The notes under the pieces were generated by a model. The model saw only the letters and a program-made list of their open reading frames with translations. It was not told the DNA's origin and did no database searches. A DNA stretch of 64,000 nt, from the NCBI RefSeq assembly GCF_001941485.1, contig NZ_CP009247.1, positions 2,232,001 to 2,296,000 of the forward strand, in the 5' to 3' direction. The stretch comes from Corynebacterium frankenforstense DSM 45800. GTDB lineage: Bacteria; Actinomycetota; Actinomycetes; Mycobacteriales; Mycobacteriaceae. Shown here in pieces: positions 17,352 through 27,015 of this stretch; positions within the stretch are counted from its first letter, which is position 1; the number at the start of each line of letters is the position of its first letter. Position numbers and translations under genes: made by a program.

Positions 17352-20234
17352 ATGACGCCCCCGCGCCCCTCCCCCTCCTCCGATTTCCGACGTCCCGTCT
17401 CCCCCACCGTGCGCCGTCCCCTGCGCCGCCCGGTGCGCCGTACCGTCACCGCCGCCCTGACGGCGGCGGTGACGGCGGCCGCCGGCTCGATCGTCGTCCC
17501 GCAGGCCGTGGCCGCGCCGGACGGCTCCAACGTGGTCATCAACGAGGTCTACAGCGGCGGGGGCAACTCCGGCGCCGAGTTCAACCGAGACTTCGTCGAG
17601 CTCTTCAACCCGACCGACGAGCCGATCAGCGTCGAGGGCTGGACCCTCGACCAGCAGTCCACCAAGGGCAACTCGGGCACCGCGACGACGCTGACCGGCG
17701 AGGTACCGGCCGGCGGCCACCTGCTGATCGCCGGTGACGGCGGCGACAACGGTGAGCAGCTGCCCGGCGTCGACCTCGAGGCGGGCTTCAACTTCGCCGC
17801 CAAACAGGCCATCGCCGAGCTGACCGACGCCTCCGGCGAGGTCGTCGACCTGGTCGGCTGGGGTTCCGCCCAGAACTTCGAGGGCGCGCCGGCCGGCGCC
17901 ACCTCGAACAGCACCTCGGTGCAGCGCACCGAGGAGGGCGTGGACACCGACGACAACTCCGCCGACTTCACCGTGGGCACCCCGACCCCGCAGGCCTCGG
18001 ACGACGCCACGGAGCCGGGCGACGACGGTAACGATGGTGACGACGGCTCCACCCCGGTCGAGCCGGGCGAGCGCGTCACCGCCGCCGACGTCCAGGGCAC
18101 CGGGGAGACCACCCCGCTGGACGGCGAGACCGTCACCGTCGAGGGCGTGGTCACCGCGGCCTACCCCGAGGGCGGCTTCGACGGCTTCTACCTGCAGGAC
18201 CCGGGCACCGGCTCCGAGGCCCCGAAGTCCGGCGACGCCTCCCACGGCCTGTTCGTCTACACCGGCTCCGGCAAGGAGCTGCCCGAGGTCGGCGCCTCCG
18301 TGGCCGTGACCGGCACCGCCGGTGAGCACTACGGGCTGACCCAGATCAAGGCCACCGACGTCGAGCCGGTCGAGGACCTCGAGCCCGTCGTCGCCCTGGA
18401 GATCGACGCCGTGCCCGCCGGCGACGAGGCCCGCGAGGCCTTCGAGGGCATGCTGGTCAAGCCGACCGGCGACATGACGGTGACCGGCAACTACAACCTC
18501 AACCAGTTCGGCACCGTGCAGCTGGCCACCGGCGACGAGCCGTACCTGCAGGCCACCGAGGTCCACGAGCCGGACACGGACGCGGACTCGCCGGTCCAGC
18601 AGCTGACCGAGGAGCAGGCCGAGGAGGTGCTGGTGCTCGACGACGGCCGCTCGCGCAACTACCTGCGCGGCGACCAGGCGACCCCGCTGCCCTGGATCGC
18701 GCAGGACGACGCGCAGACGATCAAGTCGCTGCGCACCGGCGACGCGGTGGACTTCGCCCACCCGGTGGTCCTCGACTACCGCTTCGACGCGTGGTCGCTG
18801 CAGCCGACCGCACCGGTGACCGGCAACACCGCCGGCGCCGACCTGCCGATCACGTGGGAGGACTCGCGTCCGGCCGCGCTCGAGGCGGTCGACTCCGTCG
18901 AGGGCGACTACTCGATCGCCAGCTTCAACGTGCTCAACTACTTCACCTCGCTGGGCGCCGATCACAACTGCCAGTCCTACGACGACCGGGAGGGCAACCC
19001 GGTCACCGCGCGCGGCTGCACCGTGCGCGGCGCCTACACCGCCGAGGCTTTCGGTGACCAGGAGCGCAAGATCGTCGCGGCGATCAACCGCCTCGACGTC
19101 GACGTGCTGGGCCTCGAGGAGATCGAGAACACCTACTCGGTCACCGGTTCGAAGGAGCGTCGCGACGAGGCACTGGCCCGCCTGGTCGACGCGCTGAACG
19201 CCGCCGGCGGCAACTGGGCCTACGTGCCCTCCCCGGAGAAGACCGGCACTGCCGAGGACGTCATCCGCACCGCCTTCATCTACAACCCGGACACCGTCGA
19301 GCCGGTCGGCGAGTCGCGCATCTTCGATGACGCGGCCTTCACCGGCCTGGCCCGCCAGCCGCTGGCCCAGGAGTTCCGCCCGGCCGGCGCCGGCGGTTCC
19401 GATGACGCCGCTGCCGACGACGGTGCTGAGGGCACCGAGTCCGAGGGCAACGACGAGACCGACAGCTTCGTCGCGGTGGTCAACCACTTCAAGTCCAAGG
19501 GCTCGGTGGCCAACAACGACGCCGACTCCGGCGACGGCCAGGGCAACAACCCGAACGTCCGCGCCCGCCAGGCCGAGGCCCTGCTGAAGCACCTCGAGGA
19601 GCAGGAGGACTGGGCGGACACCCCGACCTTCATCCTGGGCGACCTGAACTCCTACTCCAAGGAGCGCACCCTGGCCGTGCTCGAGCACGGCGGCTACACC
19701 AACATCGCCGAGAAGCACGACGCCGGCATCTCCTACCAGTTCTCCGCGCGACTCGGCTCGCTCGACCACGCGCTGGGCAACGCCGCGGCGATGGACCGCG
19801 TCGTCGACGCGGAGGTCTGGGACATCAACGCCGATGAGCCGCTGGCCTTCGAGTACTCGCGACGCAACTACAACGTCGTCGACTTCTACCAGGACGACCC
19901 GGAGAACATCGTCTTCCGCGCCTCCGATCACGACCCGGTCAAGGTCGGCTTCAACCTGAAGTCCTCCGGCTCCACGGACGACCCGGACAACGGCCAGGAC
20001 CCCGGCGACGACGGCCAGGACCCCGGTGACGGCGGCAAGCCCGGTGACGACGAGCCGGGCGACGGCTCGAGCGGTTCCTCGGAGCTCTCGGTCGGCAGCT
20101 CCGCGACCCTGGGCGTCCTCGGCGCCCTGATCGCGGTCCTCGGCATCGGCGGCATCTTCGTCTGGGCGTTCCAGCAGTTCGCCCCGGCCGAGCTGCGCGA
20201 CCAGATCGAGCGTCTGACCGGCTTCCGCCTCTGA
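17352..20234 (+). CDS. nucH: ExeM/NucH-family extracellular nuclease, membrane-anchored
   Basis: This 960-residue secreted nuclease has an arginine-rich signal peptide (cleavage near AVAAPDG, about residue 56), a lamin-tail domain (about 57-200), an OB-like region, and an endonuclease/exonuclease/phosphatase domain (about 515-870). Catalytic segments are ASFNVLNYF, LGLEEIEN, NHFKSKGS, LGDLNSY and SDHDPV. The C-terminus has an acidic Pro/Gly linker, one membrane helix and a short basic tail. NucH of C. glutamicum is induced by phosphate starvation, and phoRS lies in this window. The ATG follows CACAGGAAGCG. A dispersed motif copy is at 17384, inside the signal-peptide region. Confidence 0.9.
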   Translation: MTPPRPSPSSDFRRPVSPTVRRPLRRPVRRTVTAALTAAVTAAAGSIVVPQAVAAPDGSNVVINEVYSGGGNSGAEFNRDFVELFNPTDEPISVEGWTLDQQSTKGNSGTATTLTGEVPAGGHLLIAGDGGDNGEQLPGVDLEAGFNFAAKQAIAELTDASGEVVDLVGWGSAQNFEGAPAGATSNSTSVQRTEEGVDTDDNSADFTVGTPTPQASDDATEPGDDGNDGDDGSTPVEPGERVTAADVQGTGETTPLDGETVTVEGVVTAAYPEGGFDGFYLQDPGTGSEAPKSGDASHGLFVYTGSGKELPEVGASVAVTGTAGEHYGLTQIKATDVEPVEDLEPVVALEIDAVPAGDEAREAFEGMLVKPTGDMTVTGNYNLNQFGTVQLATGDEPYLQATEVHEPDTDADSPVQQLTEEQAEEVLVLDDGRSRNYLRGDQATPLPWIAQDDAQTIKSLRTGDAVDFAHPVVLDYRFDAWSLQPTAPVTGNTAGADLPITWEDSRPAALEAVDSVEGDYSIASFNVLNYFTSLGADHNCQSYDDREGNPVTARGCTVRGAYTAEAFGDQERKIVAAINRLDVDVLGLEEIENTYSVTGSKERRDEALARLVDALNAAGGNWAYVPSPEKTGTAEDVIRTAFIYNPDTVEPVGESRIFDDAAFTGLARQPLAQEFRPAGAGGSDDAAADDGAEGTESEGNDETDSFVAVVNHFKSKGSVANNDADSGDGQGNNPNVRARQAEALLKHLEEQEDWADTPTFILGDLNSYSKERTLAVLEHGGYTNIAEKHDAGISYQFSARLGSLDHALGNAAAMDRVVDAEVWDINADEPLAFEYSRRNYNVVDFYQDDPENIVFRASDHDPVKVGFNLKSSGSTDDPDNGQDPGDDGQDPGDGGKPGDDEPGDGSSGSSELSVGSSATLGVLGALIAVLGIGGIFVWAFQQFAPAELRDQIERLTGFRL

Positions 20235-20327
20235 CGCACCGGTGAGTCGGCGGGCCCGCCGGCTCACCACACGCGTGAACCCGACTCACCGTCGGCCGGA
20301 GCCCGGCTCACCGCCAGCGTGAAACCC

Positions 20328-20367
20328 GGCGCGCCCGGCACGAGAAGTTTCTCGTACCGGGCGCGCC
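20328..20367. terminator. Hairpin terminator of nucH
   Basis: A 19-bp stem, left arm GGCGCGCCCGGCACGAGAA at 20328-20346 and right arm at 20349-20367, has one C/A mismatch and a 2-nt loop. CAGTTATCT follows, without a proper T-run. Confidence 0.75.
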
Positions 20368-20380
20368 TCAGTTATCTGTC

Positions 20381-20561
20381 ATTCATCCGGGCCACCACTT
20401 CCCCGGGATCAGTAATCCGGGCCGTCGCTTCCCCGGGATCATTCATCCGGGCCGCTGGTCCTCCAGGATCCACGGAACCCAGACGCGGCGGTGTGCAGCA
20501 CCGCCACTGCGCACTACCCACGGCGCGGGGCACCGCCGCTGCGCACCGCCCACGGCGCGGG
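20381..20561. repeat. Two short tandem arrays between nucH and the DUF2334 gene
   Basis: The first array has three 30-bp units at 20381, 20411 and 20441, each with ATCCGGGCC and ending in CAGGATC or CGGGATC. The second has two 32-bp units at 20498 and 20530 beginning GCACCGCC and ending CACGGCGCGG. No core-bearing element is seen next to these arrays. Confidence 0.8.
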
Positions 20562-20590
20562 GCACGGCGACGGGGAGCAGCGGGACGTCG

Positions 20591-21376
20591 TCAATTGGAG
20601 GGGGCCTGCGCGGTGAGTTCCGCGTAGGAGGCCGGGCGGGCGCCACCCTCTGCGGCGGCGACGGCGGCGGCCACGAAGTCGCGGGCGACCTTCTGCTCGG
20701 AGAGGTTGCGCGCGGAGGCCGAGAGGCGGATCGTGTTGCCCTTCCGCGCACCGCGGCGCGCGGCCTTGATGATGTTACGGCGCCACCAGCCGGGCGAGCC
20801 GAAGCCCTCGCCGACTGAGAGGTTGCGCGAAGAGACCAGGCGCCACGGCCCGGCGTCGTTCTTGTCGTTCTCGTCCGGCTCGGCGGAGTTCCCGTCGTCC
20901 GGGCCGCCGGCACTCGCGTCGGGGTCGGCCGGGTCCGGTTCGCGCAGGTAGACGCCGCGGGTGGAGCCGATGAGGCGGAAGCCGAATTCGTCGGCGACCT
21001 CGAGGGTGCCGGGTGACAGCCGCCAGCGGGGCGGGGCGAACAGGTCCGTGACCACGCCGAGGCTCGCCATCTGCCGGGTCGCGCCCTTCAGCCGCAGGCG
21101 GGCCTCGTGGGCGGGCAGGTGGTCGAACTCCGCCCGGCGGCCCTGGACGGCCTGGTCGAAGCCGTTGAGCAGGATCGCCCGCCCGGCGTCGCGCTCCGCG
21201 CGCACCCAGTCGAGCGTCTCCGGGTCCTTGGCCAGGTGCCAGTCGCCGTCGATGTGCGGGGCGATCAAGAGGCTCGTGGTCAGTCCCTCGGCGTCGAGGT
21301 CAGCGAGCGTGCGGGCCGCAGCAGGCAGGGTGTCGCGGAAGATGGATGAGATGGACACCAACAGCCGACCGTTCAT
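20591..21376 (-). CDS. DUF2334 polysaccharide-deacetylase-like protein
   Basis: This 261-residue protein resembles the DUF2334 branch of the NodB/polysaccharide deacetylase superfamily. The start MNGRLLVSISSIFRDT and the segments LIAPHIDGDWHLA and FAPPRWRLSPGT carry family-like Asp, His and aromatic positions. A substrate cannot be named. Residues about 155-175 are a Gly/Asp/Glu-rich loop that looks like a lineage-specific insertion. GATAAT lies 8 nt before the ATG, which suggests a leaderless transcript. The stop codon lies inside a variant of the dispersed motif (CGTCGTCAATTG). Confidence 0.7.
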   Translation of the reverse strand: MNGRLLVSISSIFRDTLPAAARTLADLDAEGLTTSLLIAPHIDGDWHLAKDPETLDWVRAERDAGRAILLNGFDQAVQGRRAEFDHLPAHEARLRLKGATRQMASLGVVTDLFAPPRWRLSPGTLEVADEFGFRLIGSTRGVYLREPDPADPDASAGGPDDGNSAEPDENDKNDAGPWRLVSSRNLSVGEGFGSPGWWRRNIIKAARRGARKGNTIRLSASARNLSEQKVARDFVAAAVAAAEGGARPASYAELTAQAPSN

Positions 21377-21487
21377 GGGACGCGATTATCCCACCCGCGG
21401 CCGCTCCTGTCGCGGCGAGGCGGGGAGGTCGTAGCTCGGGCGAGGCGCATCCCCCGCCCGCTGAGCGTCAGCCCCGGGGCGTCAGCA

Positions 21488-21531
21488 GCGCAGGCCGGTG
21501 GCGTCAGGCGCGCAGGCCGGTGGCCTCGTGC
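21488..21531. repeat. 22-bp tandem duplication at the ptrB 3' end
   Basis: GCGCAGGCCGGTGGC occurs at 21488 and again at 21510. The second copy is inside the last ptrB codons and the stop (21504-21506) lies between the two. GCGTCAG also recurs just upstream. Confidence 0.7.
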
Positions 21532-23747
21532 ACGATCCAGGCGTACTCGAAGGCCGTCTGGTGCCAGCGGGCGTAGCGTCCCGAGACACCGCCGTGGCCG
21601 GCGGACATCTCCGTCTTGAGCAGGAAGTTGCCGCGGGCCGTCGCACGCAGGCGCGCGATCCACTTCGCCGGCTCGACGTAGAGCACGCGGGTGTCGTTGA
21701 GCGAGGTCACCGCCAGGATGTCCGGGTAGTCCTTCGGCTCGACGTTCTCGTAGGGCGCGTAGGAGGCCATGTAGCGGTAGACCTCCGGGTCGTGCAGCGG
21801 GTCGCCCCACTCGTCCCACTCAGTGACCGTCAGCGGCAGCTCCGGCATGAGCATCGAGGTCAGCGGGTCGACGAAGGGCACCACCGCGAGGATGCCGCGG
21901 AAGCGGTCGCCGGCCATGTTCGCCACCGCGCCGGCGAGCATGCCGCCGGCCGAGCCGCCCTCCATGACCAGGCGGTCCGGGGCGGTCATGCCGCGGTCGA
22001 TGAGGTCGTCGGCGACCGCGATGAAGTCGGTGAAGGTGTTCTTCTTCTCCAGCTGCTTGCCGTGGTCGTACCAGGCACGCCCCATCTCGCCGCCGCCGCG
22101 CACGTGCGCGATGGCGAAGACCATCCCGCGGTCCAGCAGCGACAGCCGCGAGACCGAGAACGCCGGGTCCGTGGCCGACTCGTAGGAGCCGTAGCCGTAG
22201 AGCAGCGTCGGGCGCGGCTCGGCCAGCGGGTCGACGTCGGTGCGGTGCACCACCGAGACCGGGATCTCCGCGCCGTCCGAGGCCGTGGTCCACAGCCGGT
22301 AGGCGGTGTAGCGCGACGGGTCGTAGCCGCCGAGGACCTCCTGCTGCTTGAGCAGCGTCCGCTCGCCGTCGGCGACCCGGTACTGCAGCAGCTGCGCCGG
22401 GGTGGTGAACGAGCCGTAGGACAGGCGCACCACCGGCGCGTCCCACTCGGGGTTGCCCACCACGCCGACGGTGTAGAGCTCCTCGTCGAAGGTGATCTCC
22501 TCGAAGCTGCCGAAGCCGCGCTCGTCGACCTCACCGGTCAGCCGCATCACCGCCGCGCGTCCGATGCCCTCGGCGCGGTAGCCCAGGAAGATCTGGTCGC
22601 GGTAGCAGTCCACGCCCTCGACACGGGCGGACTCGCTGTGCGCAACCAGCTCGTGCATGTCCTCGAAGGCCGGCAGCTCGTCGCCGAGCGTGCCCACCGG
22701 GCACTCGGCCACCGCGGAGTTCGGGCCGGTGGCGTTGTGGGTGACCACCCAGCGGTCCACACCGCCGACGACGGCGTGGTCGACGTCGTACTCGACGCCG
22801 TCGCGGCGCGGCCAGAGCACCTTGAACTCGGACTCCGGCTCGTCGACCGGGGCGACCCACGCCTCGGTGGTCAGCTTCGAGCTGGTGACGATGAACATGT
22901 ACTTGCGCGAACGCGTCGAGCCGACACCGACGTTGAACCGGGCGTTGTCCTCGCGGAAGACGCAGACGTCCTCGGACTGCGGGGTGCCCAGCCGGTGGCG
23001 CCACACGGCGTCGGGCCGCCAGGCGTCATCGACGGTGGTGTAGAAGAGGAAGTCCTCGCCGGCCCAGGCCGCGCCGTAGAAGATGTTCTCGAGGCGGTCC
23101 TCGAGAAGCTCACCGGTCTCCAGGTTCTTCACGCGCAGCTCGAAGCGCTCGTCGCCGGCGGTGTCCACGGAGTAGGCCAGCAGCCGCCCGGAGTCGGTGA
23201 CCGAGGAGGCGCCGAGGGCGAAGAACTCGTGGCCCTCGGCCAGCTCGTTGAGGTCGAGGATGATCTGCTCGCCCTCGGGGCGGCCCTCCTCCGGGATGAC
23301 CGGCGGGGTCCAGGGATCGGCCTCCTTGTCCACCGGGATGCGGCAGGAGAAGCCGTAGTCGCGGCCCTCCTCGGTGCGCCCGTAGTACCACCAGTCGCCG
23401 GAGCGCTGCGGCACGGACATGTCGGTCTGCTTGATGCGCGAGGAGATCTCGGCGTAGATGTTCCCGCGCAGCTTCTCCAGGCCGGCGGTGGCGGCCTCGG
23501 TGTGGGCGTTCTCCGCCTCGAGGTAGGCGATCGTCTCCGGGTCGCTCTTGTCACGCAGCCACTCGTAGTCGTCCATGAAGCTGATGCCGTGGTGCAGGCG
23601 CTCGACGGTGCGCACCGGAGCGGTCGGCGCGGCGGGCACCTCGGCACCACCGGCGGCGTCGCGCCCACCGGCGACGTCGGGGAGCTCGGGCAGCTCCTGG
23701 GTCGCGGGCACCGGTTCGGCGGGATGATCGGGTCGAGAGGAATTCAT
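21504..23747 (-). CDS. ptrB: Oligopeptidase B (S9 prolyl oligopeptidase family)
   Basis: This 747-residue serine peptidase cleaves oligopeptides, typically after basic residues. The beta-propeller half begins with YEWLRDKSDPETIAYLEAEN near residue 60. The catalytic half has the nucleophile in EGGSAGGMLAG (Ser at about residue 599) and the histidine in SAGHGGVSGRY near the end, and the SYAPYENV region supplies the aspartate side. The N-terminal 45 residues are Pro/Ala-rich and unconserved. TAGCAT (minus strand; plus 23756-23761) lies 8 nt before the ATG, which suggests a leaderless mRNA. It stands alone between non-coding repeats. Confidence 0.92.
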   Translation of the reverse strand: MNSSRPDHPAEPVPATQELPELPDVAGGRDAAGGAEVPAAPTAPVRTVERLHHGISFMDDYEWLRDKSDPETIAYLEAENAHTEAATAGLEKLRGNIYAEISSRIKQTDMSVPQRSGDWWYYGRTEEGRDYGFSCRIPVDKEADPWTPPVIPEEGRPEGEQIILDLNELAEGHEFFALGASSVTDSGRLLAYSVDTAGDERFELRVKNLETGELLEDRLENIFYGAAWAGEDFLFYTTVDDAWRPDAVWRHRLGTPQSEDVCVFREDNARFNVGVGSTRSRKYMFIVTSSKLTTEAWVAPVDEPESEFKVLWPRRDGVEYDVDHAVVGGVDRWVVTHNATGPNSAVAECPVGTLGDELPAFEDMHELVAHSESARVEGVDCYRDQIFLGYRAEGIGRAAVMRLTGEVDERGFGSFEEITFDEELYTVGVVGNPEWDAPVVRLSYGSFTTPAQLLQYRVADGERTLLKQQEVLGGYDPSRYTAYRLWTTASDGAEIPVSVVHRTDVDPLAEPRPTLLYGYGSYESATDPAFSVSRLSLLDRGMVFAIAHVRGGGEMGRAWYDHGKQLEKKNTFTDFIAVADDLIDRGMTAPDRLVMEGGSAGGMLAGAVANMAGDRFRGILAVVPFVDPLTSMLMPELPLTVTEWDEWGDPLHDPEVYRYMASYAPYENVEPKDYPDILAVTSLNDTRVLYVEPAKWIARLRATARGNFLLKTEMSAGHGGVSGRYARWHQTAFEYAWIVHEATGLRA

Positions 23748-23937
23748 GGGACCCGATGCTAGTGATCACCGCGCCGGGTGCGACGTGGGGCGGGGCATGC
23801 CGGGGTACGGCACCCGCCCGCGGGTGCTAGACGGCACGCCGACGCCGGTCCAGCGCGCTGCGCGCCGCGGCGACCTCGTGGCGGGTCGGGCGGGGTTTGG
23901 CCGAGGCGCATCGAGCGGGGTCGACGGCACAGGCGGG

Positions 23938-24039
23938 CACGGATTTACCGACCCCCGGTCGGTAGCCGGAAAGTGCCCACTTTCTGACCTGCGGCGATGC
24001 AGGCCCCATTTCAGGATTACCGGCCCGCGGCCGGTAAAA
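23938..24039 (+). repeat. Core-bearing element C1
   Basis: This 102-bp element consists of two palindromes flanking a conserved core. The left palindrome is TTACCGACC..GGTCGGTA, the right is TTACCGGCC..GGCCGGTAA. The core CTGACCTGCGGCGATGC (about 23984-24000) is followed by AGGCCCCATTTCAGGATT. It differs from C2 only around the left inner segment. It lies between ptrB and a LacI gene. The rest of 23748-24159 holds no gene. Confidence 0.88.
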
Positions 24040-24115
24040 GCAGCGGTGAGCGGGTGTGCGGCGGGGTGGTAACAGCCGCGTGGTGGGTCGGGTGGCACGC
24101 CGAGCCGGGTGGTGG

Positions 24116-24175
24116 GCCCCGCTCAGCCGCGGGAACCGCACTCAGCCCTGGCGCCCCGCTCAGCCGAGGGAGCCG
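24116..24175. repeat. 38-bp tandem duplication at the LacI gene 3' end
   Basis: CCGCTCAGCCGCGGGAACCG near 24119 is repeated with two changes 38 bp later, where the TCA is the minus-strand stop codon of the LacI gene. A shorter ACTCAGCC lies between them. Confidence 0.65.
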
Positions 24176-25125
24176 CGCTCGACGACCTCGCCGTCGAGGC
24201 GCACCACCCCGCCGGACTCGCCGCGCATCAGGCCCAGCAGCATCTTGACCGCCGCCTTGCCCATCTCGCGGTGCGGCGGCACGAAGGCCGTGATGCCCGG
24301 GCCGAAGAAGCGGTACCACTCGGGGTCGTCGAACCCGGCCAGACGCATGTCCTCGGGGACCTGCAGGCCGCGGTCGCACAGGCAGCGCACCGCGCCGGCC
24401 ATCAGACGCGGGGAGGCGGCGATCAGCGTGCCCGGCGCGCTCGCGGGGTCCTTGAGCACCTCGGCCGTCAGGTCGTAGCCGGAGGTCGCGGTGTAGACGC
24501 CGTGGCGGACCTCGAGCTCGGCCCCGACTTCCTCGGCCGCCCGCTCGAGGCCGGCCAGGCGCGCCCGCGTCGTGGACAGCCCCGCCTGGCCGAGCAGCAC
24601 CACCGCCCGCTCGCCGGGACGCAGCGCGAGGCGACCCAGGCGGGCGAAGCCGTCGCGCTCGTCGCAGACCACGGCCGCGACGTCCGTGCCGAGGTCGGAT
24701 CGGTTGAGCTGCACCAGGGGCGCCTCGTCGGTGGCGCGGGCGCCGGGGACCGGGACCTGGATGACGCCGGCGACGCGGTGCTGGATCATGGAGTCGACCA
24801 CGGCGTCCTGCTCGGCGGCGTCGGCGGCCGCGGCGACGATCATCTGGTAGCCCGCGGCGGTCAGCTCCTCGTGGATGACCTGCGTGGCGTCCGAGTAGAA
24901 CTCGTTGAGCAGGTCCGGCAGGATCACGCCGACGAGGTTGGTGCGGTCCTCGCGGAGCGCCTTGGCCAGGATGTTCGGCCGGTAGTCGAGCTCGTGGGCG
25001 GCGGCGAGCACCTTCTCGCGCGTCTGCGGCGAGACGTAGCCGTTGCCGGTCAGCGCGCGGGAGGCCGTGCCGTAACCGACACCGGCCAACTCCGCGACCG
25101 CCTTCAACGAGGGTTTCGAGCTCAC
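24160..25125 (-). CDS. LacI-family transcriptional regulator
   Basis: This 321-residue repressor has an N-terminal helix-turn-helix SLKAVAELAGVGYGTASRALTG and the hinge segment YRPNILAKALR, followed by a periplasmic-binding-protein-like sensor domain. I start it at the GTG at 25123-25125 because the family begins here and TAAAAT lies exactly 7 nt upstream on the minus strand. The longer frame adds 64 low-complexity residues without support. It follows a transporter and a lyase gene on the same strand and probably controls them through the palindromes at 28449-28486. The recognition helix SVGYGTASRAL-like segment has a G instead of the usual S/T at one position. Confidence 0.85.
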   Translation of the reverse strand: MSSKPSLKAVAELAGVGYGTASRALTGNGYVSPQTREKVLAAAHELDYRPNILAKALREDRTNLVGVILPDLLNEFYSDATQVIHEELTAAGYQMIVAAAADAAEQDAVVDSMIQHRVAGVIQVPVPGARATDEAPLVQLNRSDLGTDVAAVVCDERDGFARLGRLALRPGERAVVLLGQAGLSTTRARLAGLERAAEEVGAELEVRHGVYTATSGYDLTAEVLKDPASAPGTLIAASPRLMAGAVRCLCDRGLQVPEDMRLAGFDDPEWYRFFGPGITAFVPPHREMGKAAVKMLLGLMRGESGGVVRLDGEVVERGSLG

Positions 25126-25327
25126 CCGGGTGATTTTAGCGGGCCGCCCGGCGCGGCCCGGGCGGGTGTCGGCGCGCCCGGGGCGCTCGGACTCGCCCTT
25201 TCGGGCGCCCGCACCCGCGGGGACGGGCGCACCCGCCGCAGCGGAGCGCCGGGCCCCGGGAACCAACCCGGGGCCCGGCGCGGAACCGCCCGGCGCGTCA
25301 ACGCGCGACGTCGTCAAGCGGGACCAC

Positions 25328-26962
25328 TCACCAGAACCCGATGAGGTTCATCCACGCACCGCCGACCACGATCCAGATCGTCAGCGAGGCGACGCCGGCG
25401 ATCGCGGCGGTGCGCCACCACTCGCCGACCTGGATGTAGTTCATGCCGAACAGGGTCGGCGAGGCGCCGCCGGCGTACTGCGTCAGCGAGGTGAACAGGT
25501 TCGACGTGTAGGCCAGCACCAGCGCGCTCATCAGCGGCGGGGCCCCCAGCGCGATGGCCGCGCCGAGGAAGGCGATGTACATCGCGGAGATGTGCGCCGT
25601 CGCCGAGGCGAACAGGTAGTGGCTGAAGAAGTAGATCACCACGAGCAGCACCAGCGCCAGGCCCCAGTGCATGCCGCCCAGGCCGGAGGCGATCAGCTCG
25701 GAGATCCAGTCGATGAAGCCGAACTTCGACAGCGCCGTGGCCATCATGTACAGCACCGCGAACCAGACCATGGTGTCCCAGGCCGCCTTCTCGCGGATGA
25801 CGTCCTCCCAGGTCAGCACGGAGGTGATCAGCAGGATGATCACGCCGACGAAGGCCGTCGTGGTCGCGGAGATGCCCAGCACCAGGTCACCGAGGGTCCA
25901 CAGGAGCAGCAGCACCACGAAGGTCCCGGCGAGCACCTTCTCGCCGTAGGTGAGCGGGCCGAGGTTGCGCAGCTCGCCCTGGGCCATGGTCTTGACCTTC
26001 GGGGTCTCCTTCAGCTCCGGCGGGTAGACCAGGTAGACCACGTAGGGCACCACGATCAGCGCGACGATGCCGGGCACGATCGCGCCGAGCGCCCAGTTGG
26101 TCCAGGTGATCTCGACGCCCAGCTGGCCGGCGAGCGAGGCGATCAGCGGGTTGCCCGCCATGGCGGTCAGGAAGATCGCGCAGGTGATGGCGTTGACCTG
26201 GCCGACGTTCATCGCCAGGAAGGCGCCGGCGCGCCGCCGGGTCGGGCCGGGCTCGGACTCGTAGGTCAGTGCCACGGACTTCATGATCGGCGCCATGATG
26301 CCGCCACCGCGCGCCGTGGCCGAGGGGATCGCCGGGGAGAGCACGAAGTCCGCCATCGCCAGCCCGTAGGAGACGCCCATCATCTTGCCGCCCACCTTCG
26401 AGACGAAGAAGAGCGCGATGCGCCGGCCTAGGCCCGTCTTGACGAAGCCGCGCGAGATCAGGAACGCCATGACGATCAGCCAGATCGTCGAGTTGCCGAA
26501 GCCCATCAGCGCGTACGCCGCGCCCGGGTCGTCCTTCGGCGCCGTCAGCGGGATCAGCCCGGTGAGCACGCCGATGACCATGCCGATGATCGTCACCGCG
26601 CCCATCGGCATCGGCTTGAGGATGATCGCCACGATCGTCGCGACGAACAGCCCGAACATCCGCCAGGCCTGGTCGCTCAGCGCCTCCGGGTGGGGGCAGA
26701 ACCACAGGCCGGCGAAGATGGCCAGCGGGACGCCGAAGCGCCAGGCCAGGTCGACCCAGTGGGCGCGCCCGGGCGCGTCGACCTTGCCCTCCGGCGCCTT
26801 CGTCGCCGTCTGCTTGCCGACGCCCGCGTGCCCCGCCGTGGGCGGTTGCGTCGCGGTCGGCGCGTCACCGGTGGCGGCGGTGCCGGCGGTGCCGGCGGCC
26901 GGGTCGGCGCCGGTGGCGCCGGTGGTGGCGGCCGGGTCGGCGCCGGGCTCCCCGTTTTTCAT
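25328..26962 (-). CDS. DASS-family (SLC13-like) di/tricarboxylate transporter
   Basis: This 544-residue membrane protein has 11-12 hydrophobic segments and the DASS landmarks GFGNSTIWLIVMAFLISRGFVKTGLGRR, PAIPSATARGGGI and the C-terminal SHYLFASATAHISAM. These proteins import or exchange dicarboxylates such as malate, 2-oxoglutarate or related anions; the CitT/DIT1 branch fits best. About 70 N-terminal residues are Ala/Thr/Gly-rich and unconserved. It lies 53 bp after the lyase gene with its own AGAGGAG ribosome site, so both are likely in one operon controlled by the LacI protein. Confidence 0.85.
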   Translation of the reverse strand: MKNGEPGADPAATTGATGADPAAGTAGTAATGDAPTATQPPTAGHAGVGKQTATKAPEGKVDAPGRAHWVDLAWRFGVPLAIFAGLWFCPHPEALSDQAWRMFGLFVATIVAIILKPMPMGAVTIIGMVIGVLTGLIPLTAPKDDPGAAYALMGFGNSTIWLIVMAFLISRGFVKTGLGRRIALFFVSKVGGKMMGVSYGLAMADFVLSPAIPSATARGGGIMAPIMKSVALTYESEPGPTRRRAGAFLAMNVGQVNAITCAIFLTAMAGNPLIASLAGQLGVEITWTNWALGAIVPGIVALIVVPYVVYLVYPPELKETPKVKTMAQGELRNLGPLTYGEKVLAGTFVVLLLLWTLGDLVLGISATTTAFVGVIILLITSVLTWEDVIREKAAWDTMVWFAVLYMMATALSKFGFIDWISELIASGLGGMHWGLALVLLVVIYFFSHYLFASATAHISAMYIAFLGAAIALGAPPLMSALVLAYTSNLFTSLTQYAGGASPTLFGMNYIQVGEWWRTAAIAGVASLTIWIVVGGAWMNLIGFW

Positions 26963-27015
26963 GGTGCTACTCCTCTGGCCTGGTGGTTCTGGGTGGGTGT
27001 TTCCTCAGGGCGGGG

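Noticed and set aside
17121..20270. A 1049-codon open frame antisense to nucH
   Set aside because: It is a shadow of nucH codon bias. The nucH frame has a signal peptide, conserved catalytic motifs and a ribosome site; the antisense frame has none and extends into the purS-nucH control region.
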